Part shown: positions 47,234-56,566 of the stretch, in pieces
How the letters are laid out: each line of letters begins with the position of its first letter
How positions within the stretch are numbered: the first letter of the stretch is position 1
Origin: Intestinibaculum porci
GTDB lineage: Bacteria > Bacillota_I > Bacilli_A > Erysipelotrichales > Coprobacillaceae
DNA: 64,000 nt
Direction: 5' to 3'
Assembly: GCF_003925875.1 (NCBI RefSeq)
Contig: NZ_AP019309.1
Span: 1,178,001 to 1,242,000, forward strand
Notes under the pieces: model-generated
Database searches by the model: none
What the model was told of the DNA's origin: nothing
Seen by the model: the letters and a program-made list of their open reading frames with translations, nothing else
Made by a program: the position numbers and the translations under genes

Positions 47234-48225
47234 ATGGATACACAAATCAATATTAAGGGTAAATATGCTCTTGCATCAAAGATTATTAGAGGGGAGGATT
47301 TTAGGAATAATCTTAATTATTATGATCTTTTATGTTTGTTTGACAGCTATTTGAAAAATTGTGATTTAAAAGATGTCACAAGAATTAAGTATCTTTTTAC
47401 TGCATGCTGGTTCTTCGATTTTCTGGATGCAGAAGGTAAAGTTCTTTCTCAATGTGATATTCATCTATGTATTAGATTTTGCGTACTGATTGATAACATG
47501 AAAAGCTGGAGTGCATTTTACAAAGCAAGATCTAAACAACAATTTAAAAGACTTCTTAAATGGCTTCATGACAATGAAATGATTCCTTTTTCAGAGAATA
47601 CTGTTTTACCAAAGATAATTTGGCACAGGGAAGAAAGTCTGCCGTCATTTTATACAGCTCAGGAAGTTTCAGCGATGCTTGATGCAGTTGACATTTCAAC
47701 TGCTAAGGGAAAAGAACATTATCTTATTCTTACTCTGATTGTTTATTACTCACTAAGAATAAGTGACGTTGTCTATTTGAAGCTATCCAGCATACATTGG
47801 AAAGACAATGAAATCAGGCTAACTGCTTTTAAGAATGGTGCAAATATTACTCTTCCATTAATTGAGCCTGTAAAGCTGAGCTGCTAGATTATCTGATGAA
47901 TGTCAGACCATCAGATTGCACGCTTGACTATGTGTTTGTAACGTCAGATCCGCCTTACAGAGTCAAAGAGGAATTAAGAACACATAATTATATTATAAAA
48001 GGATACTTGGAACAGGCAGGAGTTGACTGCTCTAATAGACATCATGGTTTTCACGCTCTTAGACATTCGGGTGCAACGCGACTTCTGGAATGCGACACTG
48101 ATGTAGAAACCATCACTGCCATTCTTGGTCACAGCAGTCCTAATATTACTATGGCATATCTCACTGCTGACATTTCAGTGCTTAAGGATCTTGCCCTGGA
48201 GGTGCCTTATGTCAAAAAAGTTTAA
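47234..48225 (+). pseudogene. RIT1 first tyrosine recombinase, frameshifted
   Basis: Starts at ATG 47234 after AAGGAGG. The frame stops at 47887. Adding one base to the A run at 47872-47874 joins LIEPVK to AELLDYLMNVRPSD and gives one ~331-residue recombinase. The catalytic Arg (SLRISDVVYL) lies before the break, and FHALRHSGATR, GHSSPNITMAY (His and Tyr) after it. As written, the two halves are separate, so the protein is probably inactive unless the base is a sequencing error or a frameshift is programmed. Confidence 0.8.
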
Positions 48226-49165
48226 CAGCATCTTTGCAGATGATCTTGAGAATTTCGTTAGTTTTAAAAAATCACTTGGCTTAAAGTATGAGAAGGAACA
48301 GCCCAGATTAATACGTTTAGATAAGCTTTTAGATAGCCTTGAACTTAAGGAAAAAAAGATTACAAAAGATACATTTGAATATATTACTAAACGCTCAGGC
48401 ATGAAAGAAGCTAATTACGCAAGGCAGTTTGCGGTGACAAGGGATTTCTGCAAGTATCTGATAACAATAGGATATAAAGATATCTACTGGGAAGATCGGG
48501 AATTCCACATTCAAAACAATCACACCCCGGTTATTTACAGTGATGAGGAAATAAGGATGATCTTTTCAGCCATCGATGATCATATTGTGAAATCTCTTGG
48601 AACTAATGGTTATCGGCTATGGTATGGGATGGCTATTATTATCAGACTCCTTTGGTCATGTGGACTGAGAATCAGTGAGGTTCTAAGTCTAAAAAAGCAG
48701 GATATTAATCTTGATCAGTCTTATTTGCGCATATGGAAATCAAAGGGAAACCGATCCCGCATCGTTGTTATGTCCGAATCAATGACAGTCTGCTTAAGAG
48801 AATACCTTGAAATGTTCTGCAGCGATGATTCCGCTCTGTTTTTAAACACAAAAGGAAGAGAGATCGATGCAGATTCAGTAAGGGATTACTACCATAAAAT
48901 CCAAAAAGAGTGTTATCTTTCTTTATCAAGACTCCATGATCTTCGCCACTGCTTTGCCAGCAAGGCTATTAGACAAATGATTGATAAAGGGTATAGCGAG
49001 TATGCATCATCAGTTTATCTCTACAAATACATGGGACACAGCAACTTCAGTGAAACCGAATACTATCTTCATTTTACTGACATCGATATGGAGAGAATAA
49101 GAAAAATTGCGGATCAGTTTAGTCAGGAAATTTATAAAGGGGTGATTAACAATGAAGAGAAATAA
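48209..49165 (+). CDS. RIT1 second tyrosine recombinase
   Basis: 318 residues from the ATG at 48209, with GGAGG six bases upstream and the start overlapping the first gene by 17 bases. It has an N-terminal SAM-like core-binding domain (KSLGLKYEKEQPRLIRLDKLLDS region). Catalytic residues: Arg in SCGLRISEVL, Lys region in WKSKGNRSRIVV, HDLRHCFAS, GHSNFSETEYYLHF. RIT recombinases act together; the role of each is not settled. It overlaps the third gene by 14 bases. Confidence 0.88.
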   Translation: MSKKFNSIFADDLENFVSFKKSLGLKYEKEQPRLIRLDKLLDSLELKEKKITKDTFEYITKRSGMKEANYARQFAVTRDFCKYLITIGYKDIYWEDREFHIQNNHTPVIYSDEEIRMIFSAIDDHIVKSLGTNGYRLWYGMAIIIRLLWSCGLRISEVLSLKKQDINLDQSYLRIWKSKGNRSRIVVMSESMTVCLREYLEMFCSDDSALFLNTKGREIDADSVRDYYHKIQKECYLSLSRLHDLRHCFASKAIRQMIDKGYSEYASSVYLYKYMGHSNFSETEYYLHFTDIDMERIRKIADQFSQEIYKGVINNEEK

Positions 49166-50147
49166 ACCAACCGAATTTGCGAAATATCTTCATAGCTTTC
49201 TGGTCCAGTATTTGGTAAATGAAAAAAATGTGTCTCATAATACCGTAAAGTCTTATGCAACGGCATTTAAACTCTTATTAGATTTTCTATATGAGGAAAT
49301 GGGAATGAATCCAGATCGGATTGAATTCGATGATATTAATTCAGAAGTTATAATAGAATATCTTGAATGGATGGAAAAGACCAGAAATATAAGTATATCT
49401 ACAAGGAACCAGCGTCTAGCCGCAATAAAGTCTTTCTATAAGTATGTTTCAAAAAAGTCACCATCAATGATTTATACATGCTCAAGCATTATCGGATTAG
49501 ACGCTAAGAAAGGTTCCAACAGAATGATACCATATTTAGATATGGATCAAATAACGATTTTGATTGAATATTTAAAAGAATACAGAAGTATGAAGGAACT
49601 TCTCCTATTTTCTGTTCTTTATGAGACAGGCGCCCGAGTGAGTGAATTGATTTCCATCCATGTTTCTGATCTTAGATTAGACAAAGAGCACTCAATTATT
49701 GTACTCCATGGCAAAGGAAACAAAGTGCGCAGACTGCCGATCTCTAAAGATCTTAGCACGCTGATAACATGTTATTTAAAAGGTGATGATTATGTGGACT
49801 GGGATGGCCTTGGCTATCTATTCTATTCACAGCAGCACGCACCTTATACAAGATTTGCAATCAATTATATGATAAACAGCTGGAAAAAAGGTGTGAATGA
49901 AATCTATCCTAATGTTCTTCCTGAACATATTCATCCACATATGATCAGACATTCAAAGGCAACGCATCTTCTCGATGAAGGTGTAGATCTCTATGAGATC
50001 AAAATGTTTTTAGGTCATGCCAGCATTGAAACCACTCAAATCTATGCAACCCCAGATTTAGGAAAAATCAAAGAAGATATTGAGAAAGCTGCAGCAAATA
50101 TTCAGGTAAATAATAAATATGATGAACTTAAAACAGGAGAGCTGTAA
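49152..50147 (+). CDS. RIT1 third tyrosine recombinase, C-terminus replaced by IS66 insertion
   Basis: 331 residues. The phage-integrase fold includes the N-terminal SAM-like domain and catalytic Arg in TGARVSELISI, GKGNKVRRLP, HPHMIRHSKATHLL, GHASIETTQIYA. The stop codon TAA (50145-50147) belongs to the left end of IS66 (GTAAGCG). Across the insertion the frame continues from 56533 as INFLENLINK and then TAA. The protein has therefore lost nine or ten residues, after the catalytic Tyr, and may still work. Confidence 0.88.
   Translation: MKRNKPTEFAKYLHSFLVQYLVNEKNVSHNTVKSYATAFKLLLDFLYEEMGMNPDRIEFDDINSEVIIEYLEWMEKTRNISISTRNQRLAAIKSFYKYVSKKSPSMIYTCSSIIGLDAKKGSNRMIPYLDMDQITILIEYLKEYRSMKELLLFSVLYETGARVSELISIHVSDLRLDKEHSIIVLHGKGNKVRRLPISKDLSTLITCYLKGDDYVDWDGLGYLFYSQQHAPYTRFAINYMINSWKKGVNEIYPNVLPEHIHPHMIRHSKATHLLDEGVDLYEIKMFLGHASIETTQIYATPDLGKIKEDIEKAAANIQVNNKYDELKTGEL
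50136..50143 (+). repeat. IS66 target duplication, left copy
   Basis: GGAGAGCT, identical to 56525-56532. Eight bases is the usual duplication length of IS66 elements. Confidence 0.9.
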
Positions 50148-50224
50148 GCGTATAATATACACGTCTTTCAAACTCCTTTTGATTTTGGGATAATTACCCT
50201 GAAGTCAAAAGGAGGTTTTATTTT

Positions 50225-50689
50225 ATGAGACAAGCAACGATTGATAAATGGATCGATATTTTCAAACATTATAATCCTGGAATGAGAGTTAGATATTACT
50301 GCAAGCAAATTGGTGTTAGCACCAGCTCTTTCTATAAAAAGAGAAAGTACTTTTTGTCACAGCCTGATCTGGCGGCATATATTCAGCTTGATTATGATGA
50401 AGTTATTAGCGAAGGCACAGAAATGGATCATAGCGAATCATTAGGCACCGATCAGGAAAGCTTATATGATAACGGAAAGGCTTTAGATGTCATTGTGCCT
50501 CTAATGGTTGTTCCTGATGGTTCGGACCCTGACAGTTGCGAAAGTATGACTAATAACACAGAACTTTTTACCAGCGTATGCAGCGGCTCTGTTCTTGAAA
50601 TTAATGTTGGTACGATTAGGTTAAGGTGCAGCACCGCCATAGCGGAGGCGGATCTTATAAAACTGGTAAAGGTGTGTGTGGCGATATGA
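50225..50689 (+). CDS. IS66 TnpA-like accessory protein
   Basis: 154 residues. The N-terminal helix-turn-helix (WIDIFKHYNPGMRVRYYCKQ, then IGVSTSSFYKKRKYF) is typical of IS66 OrfA. The C-terminal part has the usual strand EINVGTIRLRCS. It lies just inside the left end, after AAAGGAGG. Its TGA overlaps the tnpB start (ATGA), so the two are coupled. Needed for transposition in studied IS66 elements, exact role unclear. Confidence 0.85.
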   Translation: MRQATIDKWIDIFKHYNPGMRVRYYCKQIGVSTSSFYKKRKYFLSQPDLAAYIQLDYDEVISEGTEMDHSESLGTDQESLYDNGKALDVIVPLMVVPDGSDPDSCESMTNNTELFTSVCSGSVLEINVGTIRLRCSTAIAEADLIKLVKVCVAI

Positions 50690-51048
50690 ATTTCTTAGGA
50701 GACGATATTAAGCAGATTTTTGTATGCACGGAACCGGTTGACCTGAGAAAAGGCATTGACGGCTATGCAGCCATCGTTCAGTCTATCTTCCACAGAAGTC
50801 CGATGGATCATTGCCTATACATCTTCTGCAACAGATCGCACAATAAAATTAAGGCGCTCTACTATGACAACGCCAGCACAGGCTTTTGGCTGCTTTACAA
50901 AAGACTGGAAAAAGGAACGTTCAAATGGAAGATATCATCTGATGGCAGCTATGCGGAGATCAGCGAGCGGCAGTTCAGATGGCTGATGGAAGGACTCAAA
51001 ATAAACCAGCCAACGGCATTCAAAAAAATAGAAAGGCAGTATGTATAA
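50686..51048 (+). CDS. tnpB: IS66 TnpB (Orf2) accessory protein
   Basis: 120 residues from the ATG at 50686. The hallmark IS66 Orf2 motif VDLRKGIDGYAAIVQ is followed by LYIFCNRSHNKIKALYYDNASTGFWLLYKRLEKG (positions ~42-75). It overlaps tnpA by four bases. Family PF05717; required with TnpA and TnpC for IS66 transposition. Confidence 0.93.
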   Translation: MNFLGDDIKQIFVCTEPVDLRKGIDGYAAIVQSIFHRSPMDHCLYIFCNRSHNKIKALYYDNASTGFWLLYKRLEKGTFKWKISSDGSYAEISERQFRWLMEGLKINQPTAFKKIERQYV

Positions 51049-51116
51049 ATTAAAATTATTACGATTATCACATCATATTTCTTTACTCTAATAGATATTT
51101 ATGATATAATATTATT

Positions 51117-52178
51117 ATGAATAAGATATTAAAAATGATAGATAAAATCTGCACAGGTATGCAGAAAGGAAATGCAGACAATATAATAAAATCTATGACG
51201 CACGAAGATCTTGAGACTATCACTATGCTTTTGGCGTCCAAAGTTAATAATCTTACAGAAATTATTCTCTCAATGAAAAGACAGTCATTTGGACGAAAGA
51301 GCGAGAAGTTCAATCCTGATCAGCTCAATATCTTTGAGCTCCTTGGATTAGAGGATAATACCGTTGCGATCGTAGACAGCGATGATATTCCTGATGGTGC
51401 TAAACAGGCAAAAAAGAATCCAAGAAAGCCAAAAGGAAAGGCTCTTTCTGGTTTGCCGGTAAAAGAAGTGCATTATAACCCTGACAGCACTGTTTGTCCA
51501 ATATGCGGCAAGGAGATGCATGAAATCGCTCCTACCGTTATTAATGAGTTAGTGTATATACCTGCGCAAATCTACATCAAGAAAAGTATTTTCCATAATT
51601 TTGCATGCTTTAACCAGCACAAGGATTGCGATGAGTCTAATAATGATCATCTGAAGATATATCACAGCAGTCAGCCTGTACCGGTGACTCTTTTTGAAAA
51701 ATCGGCAGCCAGTCCAGCTTTTGTGGCCCATACCGCTTATGATCTTCTTAAGAAGTGTGTGCCTCTTTATCGCCAGGAGAAGGCCTATAAGGATATGGGC
51801 TACAATATCTCCAGAACGCTTCTTAGCAACTGGCTATGGCGAAGCATGAATGAGTATCTGCGTTTTATCGTCGATAAAATGCGCCACGATTTCCTGAGAC
51901 TTAGTTTTATCCACCTCGATGAAACAGAGCTAAAAGTCCTTGAGGAAGTCAAGCGTGGGACTAGAAATTCAGATAGTTATGTCTGGATCGGCATGTCCGG
52001 AGAAATAGAAGACAAGCAGATGGCCATCTATTCCTACGGACCTGGACGAAGCATCAACGAACTTAAAAAAATGCTCATTATTGACGGCGAGCATTTTTCA
52101 GGAACGGCAGTGACCGATGGATATACCGTTTACGATAACTATACCGATTTTTCAGGTCACGCAGGGTGCTGGGCTCAT
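51117..52178 (+). pseudogene. IS66 transposase TnpC, N-terminal part (split by RIT2)
   Basis: 354 codons before the break. The helical N-terminus has MKRQSFGRKSEKFNPDQLNI, then the zinc-finger CPICGKEMHE. The catalytic core begins with Asp in IHLDETELKVLEE and the second Asp region in VTDGYTVYDNYTD. At CWAH the frame enters RIT2 and stops at 52229. The remaining third of the protein resumes at 55629. A promoter-like TATAAT lies about 15 bases before the start. Confidence 0.9.
52172..52178 (+). repeat. 7-bp repeat at RIT2 left junction
   Basis: GGCTCAT, identical to 55622-55628 at the other junction. Removing 52179-55628 restores the transposase frame exactly (CWAH joined to ARRYIEDA). Confidence 0.85.
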
Positions 52179-52257
52179 TATTCAAGTAGAATTATTATTC
52201 TAGACAAACTGACAAGCGCTTTTATTTAATACTGCTTTCAAGTTTTTTCTTGGATAA

Positions 52258-53271
52258 TCATTTAAGAAAATCAAGATCATCTTTAATTTCTTTTGGATTC
52301 GCTTCAGGCTCTATCGCAAAATGTTCTTCATTCCATTCCTTTACCTTTTTATCAACCATTGCTTGATTTACCCTTGCATAGATCATTGTCGTTTCTATTG
52401 ATGAATGACCAAGAATGCTTCTAATAACAGGAATTGAAACACCGCTTTCAAGCATATGGGTAGCAGCTGTATGACGCATCGTATGAGGTGTGTAATTACC
52501 GTTAAACATATCAGAATATTTATCTTTTGCCATCTTCTGATATTTTTTAAATATCTCTTCAATTGCAGAAACAGACATTTGTTCATTTGTCTGCGAATTA
52601 AAGACATATTTTGAATTTCTGTACTGTCTAGGCTTCGTTTCAATATGCTGAAGCAGAAGTTTGTACATCTTTTTATTGATTGGAACAATCCTTGCTTTTC
52701 CTCCCTTTCCGTGAAGAGTGACATAATATTTTCCATTACGAATGGATATATCAGTAGTCGTTAGATCACATACTTCCTGTGCACGTGCCGCAGTGGAATA
52801 CATAAAAGAAAGCAGGACCTTATTTCGTCTTTCGGTTGGCTTATTAACATCAGGCAGTGATAAAAATATTTTGACTTCTTCTCTTGTCATAACCTGTCTC
52901 ATTTTAACTGGTGCCTTTTTTACAGGCAATGATAGAACAGCATTTCTGAATATAACGGCCGCATCAAAGTTACGTGACTGAGCATATTTAGAAAATGACG
53001 ACAGTGCCGAAAGTCGCTGGTTTCTAGTTGAAGCGCTGTCATTTCTACTGCTTTCAAGCCAGAGTAGAAAGGCATTTAGATGATCATAGTCAAGACTGCT
53101 GAAACTGATCTGATCGGGTTCTAATTTATAAACTACTTTAAAGAATTCAAATAACAGTCTGAAAGTTGCCTTATATGATTTGATGGTATTATTGGATAGT
53201 CCTTTTGTATCTGGAAGATAAGTTTCAATATAGTTTCTCAATGCGTTAAGCAGTTTATTAGTCCTCATCAT
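52258..53271 (-). CDS. RIT2 third tyrosine recombinase
   Basis: 337 residues; start ATG 53271 after GGAGGTGG, overlapping the second gene by 14 bases. Catalytic set complete: Arg in TAARAQEVCDL, GKGGKARIVP, YTPHTMRHTAATHML, GHSSIETTMIYARV. The N-terminal SAM-like domain contains LSNNTIKSYKATFRLLFEF. It resembles the third recombinase of RIT1 in order and layout (SASTRNQRL.AL..F is shared). Confidence 0.9.
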   Translation of the reverse strand: MMRTNKLLNALRNYIETYLPDTKGLSNNTIKSYKATFRLLFEFFKVVYKLEPDQISFSSLDYDHLNAFLLWLESSRNDSASTRNQRLSALSSFSKYAQSRNFDAAVIFRNAVLSLPVKKAPVKMRQVMTREEVKIFLSLPDVNKPTERRNKVLLSFMYSTAARAQEVCDLTTTDISIRNGKYYVTLHGKGGKARIVPINKKMYKLLLQHIETKPRQYRNSKYVFNSQTNEQMSVSAIEEIFKKYQKMAKDKYSDMFNGNYTPHTMRHTAATHMLESGVSIPVIRSILGHSSIETTMIYARVNQAMVDKKVKEWNEEHFAIEPEANPKEIKDDLDFLK

Positions 53272-54238
53272 TTTCCACCTCCGGCAGAATATCTAATATT
53301 GATTCTGAAAACAATTCAACTTCATCAGTAAATATATCAGGACTGAACTTAAGATATTTTTCGGTTTCATCTAAGCTATCATGACCAAGATAGATTGAGA
53401 GATACGGAATATAATTATCAATTGGTATTCCTTCAGCTATCAATTTTCTTAAAGAATTAATTACGAAGTAGTGTCTCAGACAGTGAAGGCATGGACCTCG
53501 TGTTTTATATCCAGAGTGATCATAAATATTAAGCTTCAGCAGTACATTATGAAATTTATTTGCAACACTCTTATACTTCATTGGCTCATTATCATTCAGT
53601 GCATTTGGAAAAATATAGGATTCAGGATTGGATATATTCATAGCGTCGATATATTTTATAAGCATTTTAGATACGGAAAAATTTAACGGAACAATACGCT
53701 CCTTATAATTCTTACCCTTTCTAATGATGATAGTGTGCATCTGAGGATCAAAGTCTCCCAGCTTGATATGTAGCGTTGCAGAAATACGTGTGCCGCTGCT
53801 TATCATTATTCTGATAATCATAGGCATTTCGTACTGCAACAATGGATTCATTCCTTTTTCCAAGGGTAGATTATCAAGATATTCAAGGATTTCAGATATC
53901 TCATCATCACTGAAAATATATGGAACATAATCATCATGATTTTCTGGGAGTTCTGGCACAAAGATCTTGTATCCGATGCTGTTAAGATAGTTGATGAATT
54001 TGCGAAGAGCTATCAGTTTATTTATTACCGTTGATGTTTTTCCAGTAATTGTCCTGATAAATGATGTAATTTCCATTTCGTTAATTGCAGAAACATCCTT
54101 CAATGTACTCTTAGAGAAATATTCATTAAATTCTCTGATTATTTGCTTGTAATGATAGAAGCTATAGGTACTCAGCACTTTTTTGCGTATATCAAGATAA
54201 TTTTTTGAATCAGTTAATAAATCATTGCATGTTTTCAT
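53258..54238 (-). CDS. RIT2 second tyrosine recombinase
   Basis: 326 residues from the ATG at 54238; a GTG at 54253 lies in the AGGTGG ribosome site and is less likely. It has an N-terminal core-binding domain and a catalytic domain with Arg in SSGTRISATLHI, RKGKNYKERIVPLN, CLHCLRHYFVIN (His-x-x-x-Arg region: LRHYF) and GHDSLDETEKYLKF. It overlaps the first gene's end and the third gene's start. Confidence 0.87.
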   Translation of the reverse strand: MKTCNDLLTDSKNYLDIRKKVLSTYSFYHYKQIIREFNEYFSKSTLKDVSAINEMEITSFIRTITGKTSTVINKLIALRKFINYLNSIGYKIFVPELPENHDDYVPYIFSDDEISEILEYLDNLPLEKGMNPLLQYEMPMIIRIMISSGTRISATLHIKLGDFDPQMHTIIIRKGKNYKERIVPLNFSVSKMLIKYIDAMNISNPESYIFPNALNDNEPMKYKSVANKFHNVLLKLNIYDHSGYKTRGPCLHCLRHYFVINSLRKLIAEGIPIDNYIPYLSIYLGHDSLDETEKYLKFSPDIFTDEVELFSESILDILPEVENDED

Positions 54239-55355
54239 TTTTATCGTCGCCACCTAGGAATTCAAGAAAGGAGCCACTTGGATTCTTAACTTCGATTGCA
54301 CATTTTCTAAGAGTTTCAATATCAAGGGCTGCATAGTGTTTTACCGCATTACGGTCTTCGTGACCGAGTATCTTACGAACAGTCTCATAGGAAACTCCAT
54401 CATTTACCATTGATGAAGTCATTGATGATCTGATGGAATGAGGTCCATGTTTCTTGTTTTTAATATCAATTCCAGCCTTCACAAAATAGTAGTCAAGTCT
54501 ATGACGTAAAATTGCGGTAGTAACTTTTCTCTTTGGAGAATCAATAGATTCAAATATATACTCAGCCCCACTGTTCCCAGATGCTTCGAGATAGTCATTA
54601 ACTGAGTCCTTAATTACTGGTAGAAGAACAAATTCCTGTAAGTTTCCACCTTTATTAAGATTGATACATATCTTATTATGTTTAAAGTCAAAGTCCGCTA
54701 TTTTTAAATTAACGATATCACCGGCTCGCATGCCAAGTCGGGTGTCTAAAAGTATCATCGCATAATCACGCTTTCCGGTAAGTGTATTGCGGTCAATGAC
54801 AGCTTCAATCTTTTTGATTTCTTCGATAGTATAAACAGTTGGATAAGGTACTTTATTTTTTGCATATGGAATGAGATTGGCATAATCTTCAGAAACTGAA
54901 CCTGCATCATGAAGATAAATAAGAAACAGCCTGATATTATTCCACTGATCATTATTTTTAACATGAAGAAGTGCTGCTGTGGTATCACGAGCATCAAATG
55001 ACATATCGAATATTCCGCTTTCTTCGATAAGCCTTAGAAAGAATATAGCAGCAGCTCTCTTACTTGAAATCGTCCAATCCGAATTATTTTTTTTACGGCA
55101 GTACTTTTGATAGCCATTAATTATTATTCTATGCAAAGCGCTTAATACTTCTATAGGATCATCCTTGGGTTCATATAAGTGATATTCACCCTGGAGGAAT
55201 TCATTAAATCTTCGCATATAGAGTTTAAGATACAGCATATCTTTATATGAGAGAGGCTTGGAATGTTTGTAAATATATCGCTGAATTATCTTATCAGCGT
55301 CAGCTAAATGGTAGTAGATGGATTCATTATGTTTTAAATCGAAAAGCCTTATCAA
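54222..55355 (-). CDS. RIT2 first tyrosine recombinase, start probably frameshifted
   Basis: 377 residues from a TTG at 55355. The frame is open further upstream and encodes a fitting N-terminus (TISLIDEFIDFLQIKGYNKS, then STLNEYRRG), up to a stop at about 55467. An ATG at 55470 with AAGGAG eight bases upstream is one base out of frame with it. The likely original start is 55470 with an indel right after it. Catalytic residues: Arg in TRLGMRAGDIV, HGPHSIRSSMTS, GHEDRNAVKHYAAL. Without the N-terminus it may be weakly made or inactive. Confidence 0.78.
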   Translation of the reverse strand: MIRLFDLKHNESIYYHLADADKIIQRYIYKHSKPLSYKDMLYLKLYMRRFNEFLQGEYHLYEPKDDPIEVLSALHRIIINGYQKYCRKKNNSDWTISSKRAAAIFFLRLIEESGIFDMSFDARDTTAALLHVKNNDQWNNIRLFLIYLHDAGSVSEDYANLIPYAKNKVPYPTVYTIEEIKKIEAVIDRNTLTGKRDYAMILLDTRLGMRAGDIVNLKIADFDFKHNKICINLNKGGNLQEFVLLPVIKDSVNDYLEASGNSGAEYIFESIDSPKRKVTTAILRHRLDYYFVKAGIDIKNKKHGPHSIRSSMTSSMVNDGVSYETVRKILGHEDRNAVKHYAALDIETLRKCAIEVKNPSGSFLEFLGGDDKNENMQ

Positions 55356-55596
55356 ACCGCGTCTATATTCGTTAAGTGTTGATGATTTGTTATAGCCTTT
55401 AATTTGGAGAAAATCAATAAATTCGTCAATTAGAGAAATCGTAACAGTAACTTTAACAGAATCGTTTCATATAATCAGCTCCTTAGATTTTATACTCTTC
55501 AATCTCAGTATAATTATTATCTGAGATACCTTCAATAAATATCAATAATATCTTAATATTTTTAATTTCCTTGAATAAAAAAAGAGCATGAATAAT

Positions 55597-55626
55597 GGGC
55601 CTTATTCTAGATCTAGAATAAGGCTC
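55597..55626. repeat. 30-base near-perfect palindrome at RIT2 right end
   Basis: GGGCCTTATTCTAGA (55597-55611) and TCTAGAATAAGGCTC (55612-55626) pair with one mismatch. The inner 20 bases are perfect. On the minus strand, longer pairing (GCATGA...TCATGC) and a T run (complement of about 55577-55583) make a terminator-like fold in front of the trio. Confidence 0.7.
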
Positions 55627-55628
55627 AT

Positions 55629-56285
55629 GCCAGACGGTACATCGAGGATGCGATGAAAATCCAGACTAATATCTATAAAGAATTTCATAATAAGTCTACG
55701 AGTGACGATCGCAGGCATGAAATTCTAAAAGATAATCCAGCTTTCGGCCATCAGCTTTGGCTACTGCAGATGATTGGCAAAGTGTTCGGTTATGAACGCA
55801 AGCTGAAGGGAAAGAACGCTGGGCTAGATGAAATTCTAAAAGTGCGTGAAGAACTGGAATTACCTATTCTAAAAGACATTCACGTTAAGATACTGGAAAT
55901 TCAAGAAAAATTTCTGCCTTCCGGTAAGTTTTCGGCTGCAATGAATTATATTGTCAAGCAATGGAAAAAACTGCTGTATTATATCAGTCATCCAGAAGTC
56001 TCAATCAGCAATAATCTTATTGAACGTGAAGGCGTAAAGCCGTTTGTCATGACACGCAAGAACGTACTCTTTGCAAATTCAGTAGAAGGCGCTGAAACCA
56101 TGATGAACTGGTTCACTCTCTTCACTTCAGCAAAGATGAACAATCTTGATTTTGAAAAATATATTACATATGCGCTATCTGAGCTTTCCATTCACAAAAT
56201 GACGCAAGAGACAATCGAACGTCTTCTGCCATATTCAAAGTCATTGCCAGACGACATAAAGATATCTAATAACAGCCAGGAATAA
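55629..56285 (+). pseudogene. IS66 transposase TnpC, C-terminal part
   Basis: Continues exactly after the CWAH of the N-terminal part: ARRYIEDAMKIQTNIYKEFH onward, 218 codons. It includes the IS66 motif around SNNLIEREGVKPFVMTRKN with the catalytic Glu (NNLIERE) and SVEGAETMMNWFTLFTSAK. Together with 51117-52178 it gives 572 residues, a complete IS66 transposase. Alone, it has only internal start codons. A weak hairpin CCAGG/CCTGG with TTTTATT follows at about 56276-56301. The stretch 56302-56502 holds no gene. Confidence 0.9.
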
Positions 56286-56524
56286 CTCCCTGGTTTTATT
56301 GTACCGCTAACCAATTTATCTAGCCACAGCATAATGAGAATCGCATATCCCCGATTAATCTTTATAACCGATCCTAGGTAGAAATAACTTTAGCGGTTTA
56401 CTCAGATTATCTGACTAACAGCCGCCAAGTATTTCTTAGAGTATTATATCCTTTGTTTGGTTGTATGTCTATGAGCTAAGGCCAGGAGTTGGCTGGAAAG
56501 ATGACGTGTTTATAATACGCTTAC

Positions 56525-56532
56525 GGAGAGCT
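56525..56532 (+). repeat. IS66 target duplication, right copy
   Basis: GGAGAGCT, the same as 50136-50143. Coding sequence of the RIT1 third recombinase resumes here and ends in TAA about 40 bases on. Confidence 0.9.
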
Positions 56533-56566
56533 GATAAATTTCTTAGAGAACCTAATTAACAAATAA

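Larger units (their letters stand above)
52179..55621 (-). mobile_element. RIT element 2 (recombinase in trio) inside IS66 tnpC
   Basis: Three tyrosine recombinase genes on the minus strand (55470 down to 52258), each overlapping the next, between the two halves of IS66 tnpC. Ends: TAGAAT-4-ATTCTA on the left (52187-52202) and the palindrome TTATTCTAGATCTAGAATAA on the right (55602-55621). Flanked by the 7-bp repeat GGCTCAT. It differs in sequence from RIT1, so the two are separate arrivals of the same element type. Confidence 0.85.
50144..56524 (+). mobile_element. IS66-family element, interrupted by RIT element 2
   Basis: The left end GTAAGCGTATAATATACACGTC and the inverse of the right end (GTAAGCGTATTATAAACACGTC, 56503-56524) match closely and begin GTAA, as IS66 ends do. 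The flanks are the same 8 bp, GGAGAGCT. Inside are tnpA, tnpB and tnpC in order. tnpC is split by a 3.4-kb recombinase trio on the other strand. Without that insert the element is about 2.9 kb. Confidence 0.92.
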
